Source: Streptomyces sp. MST-110588 (GTDB lineage: Bacteria > Actinomycetota > Actinomycetes > Streptomycetales > Streptomycetaceae). Taken from it: DNA of 64,000 nucleotides. The DNA is taken from positions 2,783,501-2,847,500 of the forward strand of contig NZ_CP074380.1 in the NCBI RefSeq assembly GCF_022695595.1, written 5' to 3'. The notes below the pieces were generated by a model, which had not been told where the DNA came from, made no database searches, and was given only the letters and a program-made list of their open reading frames with translations. The stretch's first letter is position 1, and the number at the start of each line of letters is the position of its first letter. A program made the position numbers and the translations under genes. Shown piece after piece: positions 29,572 to 37,651 of this stretch.

Positions 29572-30268
29572 GGAACGAAAGAAGCCGCCCAGCTTCCGGC
29601 GCTTGACCGGTAGCGCCACATTTTGGTTTTTCGCTGACTACTGAGATTGAACTTGTGACGTCGTGAGATGCTCAGGCAGGTCTGATGGCCGAGCCGATCT
29701 CATTCGAGGCAGCCGTCTCAGGGGTCGCTGCGGTACTGGAGTGCCGGAGGCCGCGTCGGATGCGCTGGACGAGGTGTTCGGGGTGGAGACGGCGCGGTTG
29801 AAGAGCCAGCCCCGTCGCAGACGTTGACGTTGCCTCAGACGGGCACGATCGGGCCGCCTAGCTGCTGATGGATGCGGCCAGCAGGTCGCGGTAGTCGCGC
29901 CGCGGCTGTCGCACTCGTGCGCCATCACATGGCGGCTCTCGCGAATCGGGTGCCAGGCCATCCCACGGCAGTAGGCCGAGCCGGGCAGCGCCGGAGCCGC
30001 CGAGGCCGCCGAGCAGATCAGCGGAGCATCTGCCCCTGGTCTCAGCTTCCCCGTCACTCTCTGAGCGACGGGAACGCCTACGGCCATGAATGTCCCGGCG
30101 GAAGAAGTCGTGGGAGTGGCCCGAGAAGCCCCTGGGCGGCGCGTACAGCCGCGCCGAATGGTGTGGGGACGGCGGGAGTTATCCACAGCCCTGCCGCAAT
30201 CGGCACGGACGCGGAACACTGTGCGTACGAAGCCGATCTCTGCTGGAGTCTGCTGGAGGGGGAAGCGC
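29572..30268. other. 697-base region without a supported gene; possible decayed small gene on minus strand
   Basis: Composition is patchy, with AT-richer stretches near 29615-29660 (ttttggttttt). On the minus strand an open frame from ATG 30087 reads sensibly (PGSAYCRGMAWHPIRESRHVMAHE..) and, after a one-base shift, would end as DYRDLLAASISS at a stop at 29858-29860. I cannot name it. A plus-strand ribosome-binding site (GGAGGGGGA) for the STAND gene closes the region. No transposase or RNA gene was recognised. Confidence 0.4.
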
Positions 30269-33200
30269 ATGCCGGGCTCACTGACTGTCCTGCGTGACGG
30301 TCATCGGGCGGAAGCGGAAGGGCTGTTGGCGCGAGCCGTCGAAGAAGAAGTACGGCGTTCGGCCGGACGGGTGGACAGGGAGGTGCTGCTCGCCCGGGGG
30401 CGCGCGGCGCTGGAGGAGCTGGCGGGATCCGCGGCGGAGGAGTACGGCGCGTACGTCCGGGCGCTGGACGAGGCGGCGGCCGGGCGGCGGACGCTGTCCG
30501 AGCGGCTGTCGCGCAAGGAGCTGGGGACGCCCGCGGTGGTGACGGCCGTGGCGGCGCTCGCGGCGTTCGGTACGGACCTGGCGTACGGCACGGGAGCCGG
30601 CGCGGCCCTTGGGGTGGGGGCCGTCGTGGTGGTGGCGGGGGCCACGGCCACGCTGGTGAAGCTGACGGCGGGCTACTGGCCGGCGGCGCACCAGCAGGCG
30701 GGGATGCGCGGGCAGCCGGGCGGGCCGGAGCAGTTACGGCTCCAGTGGCTGACGGCGCTGGAGGTACGCGGCATCCGGCCGTTCCTGGATCAGCAGCGGA
30801 TGCTGACGGCGGCGGCCCGGGGCGGCGGATCGTCCGCCAAGAGCGGCGCGCCGGCCACCAAACGGATGACGCAGTGGCGCGGCGTGGACCGCAGTGCGGC
30901 GGCCCGTCAGCGCTCCGTACTGGAGCAGTCCTTCGACCATCTTCCGCTGCCCGTCGGGCCGTTCGCGGGGCGGCGGGAGCACCTGACGCGGATCGCCCGG
31001 TGGGTGCACGCCGCGCGGGCCAGTACGGCGACCCGCCCGACGGTGGTGGTGCTGCACGGCGAGCCGGGCTCGGGCCGCACCGCGCTGGCCGTGCGGGCGG
31101 CGCACCAGCTCCGGGACCAGTTCCGTGGCGCGTGCATGGTGGATCTGCGCGGGGACACCCCCGGCGAGGCGCCGCTGTCGACCAGGGACGCGTTGTTGCA
31201 GTTGCTCGACCGGCTGGGCGCGCCGCGTGAGCAGTTGCTGTTCCGCGAGCGGCCCTCCCAGGAGCAGCACGTCAAACGGCTGACCGAGCTGTATCACCAG
31301 CACGTGACAGGGGTGCCGGTGACGGTCCTGCTGGACGACGCCTCCGACCCCGCGCAGGTGCGCCTGCTGGTGCCGGACCGCTCCGACAGCCTGGTGCTGG
31401 TCACCGCCCGCGAACCCATGGAGCTGCCCGAGGACCTCCAGGCGTGGGTGCATCAGCTCCCGGTGGACGGCCTGGACCCGGCGGGGACCGAGGAACTGCT
31501 GCGCGCGGCGGCCGACGCGTCCCGGGCCGAGACGGCCGACGCCTGGGACCCCGGGGCGCTGGAGCGGATCGCCGAACTGTGTGGCGGGCTGCCGCTGGCC
31601 CTGCGGGTGGCGGGTTCCTCCCTCGGGCTGCGCACTCCCGCCGCGCTGGCCACGGCCCTGGACGCGTACGGGCCGACCGCCCCGGTGGAGCGGGCGCTGC
31701 GGCTGCGCTACACGGACCAGTCGCAGACGGCCCGGCGGCTGCTGCGCCGGCTGGCGCTGGTGGGGCGGGCCAGTCTGGGGACCGCCGCGGCGGCGGCGCT
31801 GCTGGGCGTCCAGGAGGACGAGGCCGAACGGCAACTGACGACGCTGGCGGCGGCCGGGCTGATCGAGCGGGTGCGCAACGACCGCTACCGGCTGCACACC
31901 CTCGTGCACCGTTTCGCCCACGCCCGGCTGGTGGACGAGGAGGAACCGGGCGAGCGGAGCACCGCCCAGGAGCGGCTGATCCGCAGCTACGCGGAGCTGG
32001 CGGACTCCGTGATCCGGCTCGTGGACGGCCGGACCTCCACCCGCGCCGACCGCTTCGGCTCGCACGGCTTCACGTCGCTGGACGCGGCCCTCCAGTGGCT
32101 GGACGACGAGACCGGCTTCATCACTTCCGCGCTGCGCCACGCCGACCAGGACGTGGACCAGGCAGCGGTCTCCCATCTGCTGGGCGCGCTGGCCGACTAC
32201 TGCCTGCTGCGCGGGGACCTGTATCAGCTCGGTGAGCTGAGCGAGCTGACCAAGGCGGCCGATCAGGGCCTGCTCGTACGGTCCGTGCGGTGGCGTACGG
32301 GCGTGGCGGCCCGCCAACTGGGCGAACTGTCCACGGCCCGTACGACGCTCTCCTCGGTGGTCGACCTGTACTTCCAGGCGCAGCACCCGGCCGGTGCCGC
32401 CCGCGCCCTGCGGGACCTGGGCATCACGCTCCAGCAGCAGGGCAATCTGACCGAGGCGGCGGCCAGGCTGCGCGAGGCGCTGGCGATGCAGACGGAGGAG
32501 GAGCTGCAAGGCGACCGGGCGTGGACGCTGCACGCCCTGGCGGCGGTGGAACGGGACCGTGCGCGGATCCAGGAGGCGCTGGCGCTGCTGCGCGAGGCGC
32601 TGGAGCTGCACGCCCGCAGCGAGAGCCTGCACGGCCAGGCGTGGGCGCACTTCCAGCTCGGGCAGGTGTATCTGCGGATGGGTGTGGTGCCGGCGGCCGA
32701 GCGGGAGTTCCACTCGGCGATGGATCTGTACGGCCGTACGCACGACGAGCGGGGCGAGGCGTGGGCGACGACCCAGTTGGCCCGGGCCCGTTTGGTGGAC
32801 GGTGATCCGGCTCCGGCCGCCGAGCGGCTGCGCCAGGCGCTGCCGCTGCACCGGCGGCTCGAAGACGCGCGGGGCGAGGCGTGGACGCTGTACTACCTGG
32901 GCCAGTCGCTGGAGGAGCGCGGTGACCAGGACGCGGCGCTGCGGCACCTGGAGCGGTCGCGGACGATGTTCAGCCGGATGCAGGACGGTTACGGGCTGGC
33001 CTGTGCCCGGCACCACTCGGGCCGGGTCACCCGTGATCTGCGGGCCGCACAGACCGGCTCGCTGCGCAACAGCGGATTCGCCCGGCAGCTCCTCCAGGAC
33101 GCCCGCAAGGACTTCCACCGCATCGGCGTGCCGCACGGCGAGGCGTGGTCCTGTCTGGAGTTGGTGATCATCGACGCGGGGAACGGGCGGGCGGCGCAGG

Positions 33201-33541
33201 CCCTGGAGCTGGCGGACGAGGCGGCGCGGATCTTCGCCGGGTACGGCGACCGGCGCGGCGAGGACTGGGCCCGCTTCCTGCGCTGCACCCTCCTGCCGTT
33301 CGCCTCACCGGGCGGTTCGGTGGTCGGCACCGCCGTGGCCCGGGAGGAGCTGGAGCAACTGGCACAGGAGGAGCACGAGAGCCGCGACTCGAAGCTGGAG
33401 GACTGCGCCCAGGCGCTCCGGCTGCTGCTGGAGCACGGGGTCGAGCCGGAGACGGGCTGGCAGGCGTGGCAGCTCGGCATGGTCCCCAACCGTCACGCCC
33501 GGGAAGTCATGGGTGTGTCCATATCCCCGCCGAGCCCTTGA
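30269..33541 (+). CDS. STAND NTPase (NB-ARC-like) with N-terminal membrane segment and C-terminal TPR array; contains a TTA codon
   Basis: 1090 residues. The N-terminal helical region is followed by a hydrophobic double segment (about 88-130). The NTPase core has Walker A GEPGSGRT (264-271), Walker B VTVLLDDAS (351-359), SLVLVTARE and the GLPLALRVAGS motif (440-450), all typical of NB-ARC/AP-ATPases. From about 690 to the end come tetratricopeptide-type repeats (AWTLHALAAVERDRA, AWAHFQLGQVYLRMG, AWATTQLARARLVDG, AWTLYYLGQSLEERG). The ATG at 30269 follows GGAGGGGGA. Codon 156 (30734-30736) is TTA, implying bldA-dependent translation if this is a Streptomyces. Proteins of this design are regulators or conflict-system sensors. 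Confidence 0.92.
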   Translation: MPGSLTVLRDGHRAEAEGLLARAVEEEVRRSAGRVDREVLLARGRAALEELAGSAAEEYGAYVRALDEAAAGRRTLSERLSRKELGTPAVVTAVAALAAFGTDLAYGTGAGAALGVGAVVVVAGATATLVKLTAGYWPAAHQQAGMRGQPGGPEQLRLQWLTALEVRGIRPFLDQQRMLTAAARGGGSSAKSGAPATKRMTQWRGVDRSAAARQRSVLEQSFDHLPLPVGPFAGRREHLTRIARWVHAARASTATRPTVVVLHGEPGSGRTALAVRAAHQLRDQFRGACMVDLRGDTPGEAPLSTRDALLQLLDRLGAPREQLLFRERPSQEQHVKRLTELYHQHVTGVPVTVLLDDASDPAQVRLLVPDRSDSLVLVTAREPMELPEDLQAWVHQLPVDGLDPAGTEELLRAAADASRAETADAWDPGALERIAELCGGLPLALRVAGSSLGLRTPAALATALDAYGPTAPVERALRLRYTDQSQTARRLLRRLALVGRASLGTAAAAALLGVQEDEAERQLTTLAAAGLIERVRNDRYRLHTLVHRFAHARLVDEEEPGERSTAQERLIRSYAELADSVIRLVDGRTSTRADRFGSHGFTSLDAALQWLDDETGFITSALRHADQDVDQAAVSHLLGALADYCLLRGDLYQLGELSELTKAADQGLLVRSVRWRTGVAARQLGELSTARTTLSSVVDLYFQAQHPAGAARALRDLGITLQQQGNLTEAAARLREALAMQTEEELQGDRAWTLHALAAVERDRARIQEALALLREALELHARSESLHGQAWAHFQLGQVYLRMGVVPAAEREFHSAMDLYGRTHDERGEAWATTQLARARLVDGDPAPAAERLRQALPLHRRLEDARGEAWTLYYLGQSLEERGDQDAALRHLERSRTMFSRMQDGYGLACARHHSGRVTRDLRAAQTGSLRNSGFARQLLQDARKDFHRIGVPHGEAWSCLELVIIDAGNGRAAQALELADEAARIFAGYGDRRGEDWARFLRCTLLPFASPGGSVVGTAVAREELEQLAQEEHESRDSKLEDCAQALRLLLEHGVEPETGWQAWQLGMVPNRHAREVMGVSISPPSP

Positions 33542-34150
33542 GCCGGAGCGGGGCGCAGACGGGGCAGGGGCCGGGTTCCCGGCGCACGGGCCGGCGAGCG
33601 CGGTGCCGGTGAGGGCGGTGTCGGAGGTGGGCGGTGACAGGGAGGACGGGGAGAGGGGCTCGACTGAGCGGGCAGGGTCCGGGGTACGGCCGGGCGGGCG
33701 GCATTTCTGGGAAAGCGGGAGCCGGCGGGGCGGCCGGGCGTGGCGTTCGGCCGCGCGGGTGACCCGGCGGCGGCCGGAGACAGCCGGAGACGGCCCGTGG
33801 GCGCGGCACGGCTCCGGCTTCGTACGGCGGATCCTGTCCGCCCCACGCCCGGGGCGGGGCGGAACAGGGCAGTACGGCGTCGTACGGCCCCGTCGGCGCG
33901 CCGTACGGGTTTCGAGGCGATACCGCCATGCCGCCGTGTGCGGACCCGCCGTGTGCGGGCGTGACGGCCTCGGCCACGTACGGGACGTCCCGTACGGGCA
34001 CTCCGTGCCCCGCGGCGCGGGCCGCCGCGGTCCCGGGGCGGAGGCAGGAGAGCGGCAGGACGTACGGGACGTCCTGCCGTCCATTTCCTCCGGCCTACCG
34101 CCTACCGCCTACGACCTACGGCCTGAGCGGCGCTGAGTGATCAGGCCGTC
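33542..34150. other. 609-base convergent intergenic region, no gene supported
   Basis: Very GC-rich, with many GTACGG words (for example 33848-34000 and 34015-34075) and a short ctaccgc direct repeat near 34095-34125. Open frames exist on both strands but show low-complexity Arg/Pro/Gly translation and no recognisable domain. I see no clear hairpin terminator or RNA. Confidence 0.5.
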
Positions 34151-34408
34151 TCAGGACGCCTTGGGCCGCGCGCCCTCGGCGCCCTTCGCCGAGGAGGCCG
34201 GCTGCTGCTCGGCAGCGGGGTCCGGTGCCTCCTCGAAGTCGACGTTCTTCATCCGCTTGTTCATGGACTTCATCAGCAGCCAGACGGCACCGCCGATGAC
34301 CGCGAAGACGATGAAGCCAAGGACGCCGGGAGTCACCTTGTTCTTGTCAAAGCTGTCGGCAAGGCTGACGAAGTGCGTCATGGCGAGGGTGCTGGTCGCG
34401 CTCATCAT
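34151..34408 (-). CDS. Small single-pass membrane protein downstream of mca
   Basis: 85 residues with one transmembrane helix (GVLGFIVFAVIGGAVWLLM, about 28-46), a short N-terminal part and a charged cytoplasmic tail (KSMNKRMKNVDFEEAPD, then AEQQPASSAKGAEGA). Begins 4 bases after the mca stop, so it is in the same operon; the first two codons are both ATG and either could start. Function unknown. This small gene after mca is a recurring arrangement in Streptomyces by my recollection, which I could not check. Confidence 0.85.
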   Translation of the reverse strand: MMSATSTLAMTHFVSLADSFDKNKVTPGVLGFIVFAVIGGAVWLLMKSMNKRMKNVDFEEAPDPAAEQQPASSAKGAEGARPKAS

Positions 34409-34412
34409 GGGG

Positions 34413-35285
34413 TCAATTGTTGCGGATGCCCGCGAAGAGGTCGTCCTCGGGGAGGGAAGTTCCCACCAATGACTTGGCGAGCTCGTATTCCTCCGTCGGC
34501 CAGACCTCCTTCTGGATGTCCATGGGAACGCGGAACCAGCCGCCGTCGGGGTCGATCTGCGTGGCGTGGGCGATCAGCGCCTTGTCGCGGATCTCGAAGA
34601 AGTCGGCGCAGGGCACGAACGTGGTGAGGGTGCGCTCACGGCGTTCGAATTCCTTCCAGCGCTCCAGCCACTCCCCGTACGGCGACTCCATGCCACGCTC
34701 CAGCAGCGCCTCGTGCAGCGCCGTGGTGCGCGGCCGGTTGAAGCCCTGGTTGTAGTAGAGCTTCAGCGGCTGCCAGGGCTCGCCGGCGTCGGGGTACTTC
34801 GACGCGTCCCCGGCGGCTTCGAAGGCCACCATGGTGATCTTGTGGGTCATGATGTGGTCCGGGTGCGGATAGCCGCCGTTCTCGTCGTAGGTCGTGATGA
34901 CCTGCGGCTTGAACTCACGGATCAGCCGGACCAGGGGCTCGGCCGCCTCCTCGACGTCCTGGAGCGCGAAGCAGCCCTCGGGCAGCGGCGGCAGCGGGTC
35001 GCCCTCGGGCAGCCCGGAGTCGACGAAGCCCAGCCACTCCTGCTTGACGCCCAGGATCTCCCGGGCCTCGTCCATCTCTTTCTTGCGTACCTCGTGGATG
35101 TGCTCCTCGATGTAGGGATCACCCTGGAGCTTGGGGTTGAGGATGGAGCCGCGCTCCCCACCCGTGCAGGTGACGACCAGCACGTCCACCCCCTCGGACA
35201 CGTACTTGGCCATGGTGGCCGCGCCCTTGCTCGACTCGTCGTCGGGGTGCGCATGAACCGCCATCATTCGCAACTGCTCAGTCAA
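34413..35285 (-). CDS. mca: Mycothiol S-conjugate amidase
   Basis: Zinc amidase that cleaves mycothiol S-conjugates of electrophiles into a mercapturic acid and GlcN-Ins. The 290-residue LmbE/PIG-L-fold protein has the metal motif AHPDDE (about 12-17) and YPHPDHIMTHKITM, plus YNQGFNRPR and CADFFEIRDKALIAHATQIDP, which favour Mca over MshB. The start is TTG at 35285, preceded by GAGG at 8 bases; an ATG at codon 7 is an alternative. It indicates mycothiol as the thiol of this organism. The divergent gene encodes a DUF4307 protein. Confidence 0.95.
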   Translation of the reverse strand: MTEQLRMMAVHAHPDDESSKGAATMAKYVSEGVDVLVVTCTGGERGSILNPKLQGDPYIEEHIHEVRKKEMDEAREILGVKQEWLGFVDSGLPEGDPLPPLPEGCFALQDVEEAAEPLVRLIREFKPQVITTYDENGGYPHPDHIMTHKITMVAFEAAGDASKYPDAGEPWQPLKLYYNQGFNRPRTTALHEALLERGMESPYGEWLERWKEFERRERTLTTFVPCADFFEIRDKALIAHATQIDPDGGWFRVPMDIQKEVWPTEEYELAKSLVGTSLPEDDLFAGIRNN

Positions 35286-35378
35286 GACTCGATCCTCAGT
35301 GAAGGGCCGGAGAAGATGCCTCCTATAGTGACCGAATCGGGGGTCGTTTAATTCCGGACCCCAGCAGGAGGTTTGATC

Positions 35379-35789
35379 ATGGCAGCGGTGCGCGAAGGAC
35401 TCCCGGACGGACGTTACGGCCGCTCCTCCGACCAGCGCGCCGACCGCAAGCTGAAGATCATCGGGTCGGTGCTGGGGGTCGCGCTCCTCGGCGTGGTGGG
35501 CTGGGCCGGAGCCTCGTACATCTCCAAGCAGGACCTCAGCGGCCGGGTGATCACCTGGAAAGCGGTCTCGGACCACGCCGTCAAGGTGCATCTGGAGATC
35601 GTCAAGGGCACGGACGACAAGGGCGTGTGCACCTTGCGCTCGCAGGCCGAGAGCGGCGCCGAGGTCGGGCGCAAGGACGTCACCGTCGACCAGCGCACGG
35701 ACCAGGTCGACACCGAGGTCACGATCCGTACGACGCAGCGGGCGACCAATGCCGTGCTGGTGGGCTGCACCTCCTCCGACGGCGGCTGA
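35379..35789 (+). CDS. DUF4307 family membrane protein
   Basis: 136 residues: a short cytoplasmic N-terminus (LPDGRYGRSSDQRADRKLK), one transmembrane helix (about 27-47, IIGSVLGVALLGVVGWAGA), and an extracytoplasmic domain with two Cys residues (VCTLRSQAE and VGCTSSD). GGAGG sits 7 bases before the ATG at 35379. The gene is conserved beside mca and greA in actinobacteria. Function unknown. Confidence 0.92.
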   Translation: MAAVREGLPDGRYGRSSDQRADRKLKIIGSVLGVALLGVVGWAGASYISKQDLSGRVITWKAVSDHAVKVHLEIVKGTDDKGVCTLRSQAESGAEVGRKDVTVDQRTDQVDTEVTIRTTQRATNAVLVGCTSSDGG

Positions 35790-35807
35790 CCGTCGGCCGG
35801 CCGACGG
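35790..35807. terminator. Palindromic hairpin after the DUF4307 gene
   Basis: CCGTCGGCC-GGCCGACGG directly follows the stop codon and could act as a terminator, though it has no loop spacer. The rest of the 316-base gap to greA holds copies of gctgaccgacg and, near 36010, an AT-richer patch (gaattgttaggct) that may include the greA promoter. Confidence 0.4.
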
Positions 35808-36105
35808 CTGACCGACGGCTGAGTGATGGCTGACCGACGACTGGGTGATGGGGTCGGCAGCGAGACCTGTGCCGAACCTGTAGGAGACCGGCCATGGACC
35901 GGAGGGGACCGGTCATGCCCGTTCGGCGGGCGACGCGCGGGGTGGCCCGCGCCAAGGGCGATGACCAGCGGTAACGCGTTCCTGACGGAAATCCTCTTCC
36001 CGGTCCTGCGCGGGAATTGTTAGGCTCGTGGTTTCGCCCACCCGTGAAGGCGCACCCTTCCTGGTAGGGCGTTTGATTTATCCCCAGTACCGACGAGGAG
36101 CACCT

Positions 36106-36603
36106 GTGACCCAGACCAGCGACAACGTCACCTGGCTGACCCAGGAGGCGTATGACCAGCTCAAGGCAGAGCTGGAGTACCTGTCTGGTCCCGCACACGC
36201 CGAGATCACCGAGAAGATCGCGGCGGCCCGCGAGGAAGGTGACCTGAAGGAGAACGCCGGGTACCACGCGGCCAAGGAGGAGCAGGGCAAGCAGAACCTT
36301 CGCATGCGCCAGCTCAAGCAGTTGCTGGAGAACGCGAAGGTCGGCGAGGCTCCCGCCGCCAGTGGTGTCGTGGCTCCCGGCACGGTCGTCACCATCGCGT
36401 TCGACGGGGACCCGGACGACACCCTGACCTTCCTGCTGGCCTCGCGCGAGTACGCCAGCTCGGACATCGAGACGTACTCCCCGCAGTCGCCCCTGGGCAC
36501 GGGTGTCAACGGCAAGAAGGTCGGCGAGACCGCGGAGTACGAGCTCCCCAACGGCAAGAAGGCGTCGGTGAAGATCCTCGACGCCAAGCCGTACACGGTC
36601 TGA
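36106..36603 (+). CDS. greA: Transcription elongation factor GreA
   Basis: Rescues stalled RNA polymerase by stimulating transcript cleavage in the secondary channel. 165 residues: N-terminal coiled coil (about 10-80, TQEAYDQLKAELEYLSG.. and ..ENAGYHAAKEEQGKQNLRMRQL) with the acidic tip AAREEGDLKENA, and a C-terminal FKBP-like domain with SPQSPLGTGVNGKKVGETAEYELPNGK-type motifs. Starts with GTG at 36106 after GAGGAG. It is followed by a triple 15-bp repeat and a hairpin terminator. Confidence 0.97.
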   Translation: MTQTSDNVTWLTQEAYDQLKAELEYLSGPAHAEITEKIAAAREEGDLKENAGYHAAKEEQGKQNLRMRQLKQLLENAKVGEAPAASGVVAPGTVVTIAFDGDPDDTLTFLLASREYASSDIETYSPQSPLGTGVNGKKVGETAEYELPNGKKASVKILDAKPYTV

Positions 36604-36618
36604 GGCAAAGCGACAGCA

Positions 36619-36663
36619 GCAGCAGCGACAGCGGCAGCAGCGACAGCGGCAGCAGCGACAGCG
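36619..36663. repeat. Three perfect 15-bp tandem repeats after greA
   Basis: gcagcagcgacagcg is repeated three times without change between the greA stop and its terminator stem. It has CAG-type triplet content and no coding role that I can see. Confidence 0.9.
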
Positions 36664-36690
36664 GCCCGGAGCATCCACGCTCCGGGCCGC
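36661..36690 (+). terminator. Hairpin terminator downstream of greA
   Basis: gcggcccggagc-atccac-gctccgggccgc is a perfect 12-bp stem with a 6-base loop, 57 bases after the greA stop, and probably also serves the convergent DrrB gene. Confidence 0.88.
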
Positions 36691-36781
36691 TCACGTGTAC
36701 ATAGCGCACATGTTCCTAGCGCACGCGTTCATCGCGGGCTCTGGCATGTGTACGCGTACGTGGTATGTGTTTACGCGTACG

Positions 36782-37651
36782 TCAGGCCGTCGCCGACCGG
36801 TACTTGCGCACCGCGAGGGTGCGGAAGAACGCGATGATCACGACGGACCAGAGGATCGACGCCAGCACCGGGTGATCCATGGGCCAGGCGCCCGTCACCG
36901 ACTTGCTCATGGCCGGCACGGTGTTGCCGAACAGCTCGCGGGCCGCCTGGACCGTGGCGCTGAAGGGGTTCCACTCCGCCACGTGCTGGAGGAACGTCGG
37001 CATGCCGTCGACCGGCACGAACGCGTTGGAGATGAACGTCAGCGGGAACAGCCAGATCAGTCCGCCGGACGTGGCCGCCTCGGGCGTCCGCACGGACAGG
37101 CCGATCAGCGCGCCGATCCAGGAGAACGCGTAGCCGAGCAGGAGCAGCAGGCCGAAGCCGGCCAGCACCTTGAAGATGTTCTCGTGCGTGCGCCAGCCGA
37201 TGATCAGGGCGACGACCGCGAGCACGACCAGGGTCAGCGTGGTCTGCACCAGGTCCGCGAGCGTACGGCCGGTGAGGACCGCGCCGCGCGCCATGGGCAG
37301 CGAGCGGAACCGGTCGATCAGGCCCTTGTGCATGTCGTCGGCGATCCCCGCGCCGGCACCCGCCGTGGCGAAGGTGACGGTCTGCGCGAAGATGCCCGCC
37401 ATCAGGAACTCGCGGTACGCCTGGGCGTCACCGGGCGGGGCGCCCGGGATGTTGATCGAGCCGCCGAAGACGTACGTGAACAGCACCACGAACATGATCG
37501 GCTGGATCAGGCCGAAGATGACCATCTCCGGGATGCGGGCCATACGGATCAGGTTGCGCTGGGCGACGACCAGGGAGTCGCGCACGGACCGGGCCAGGCC
37601 GCCGCGCGGGCGCGGGGTCCTGATCCCGGCCGTGTCGGTCAGCGTGCTCAC
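36782..37651 (-). CDS. ABC-2 type permease, DrrB-like
   Basis: 289 residues with six membrane segments, for example MVIFGLIQPIMFVVLFTYVFGG, FAQTVTFATAGAGAGIADDMHKGLIDRFRSLPMAR (the DrrB/NodJ signature) and AFSWIGALIGLSVRTPE. It pairs with the upstream DrrA-like ATPase as an exporter of drugs or lipids. Start is GTG at 37651, overlapping the DrrA stop (GTGA), so translation is coupled. Confidence 0.95.
   Translation of the reverse strand: MSTLTDTAGIRTPRPRGGLARSVRDSLVVAQRNLIRMARIPEMVIFGLIQPIMFVVLFTYVFGGSINIPGAPPGDAQAYREFLMAGIFAQTVTFATAGAGAGIADDMHKGLIDRFRSLPMARGAVLTGRTLADLVQTTLTLVVLAVVALIIGWRTHENIFKVLAGFGLLLLLGYAFSWIGALIGLSVRTPEAATSGGLIWLFPLTFISNAFVPVDGMPTFLQHVAEWNPFSATVQAARELFGNTVPAMSKSVTGAWPMDHPVLASILWSVVIIAFFRTLAVRKYRSATA

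Noticed and set aside
29638..30270. A 210-residue minus-strand gene across the whole gap
   Set aside because: Only a short central part looks protein-like; the two ends show Arg/Ser/Pro low complexity, and one part needs a frame change.
33542..34150. Possible genes in the 609-base gap
   Set aside because: Frames on both strands give Arg/Pro/Gly-rich low-complexity translations with no ribosome-binding site or domain.
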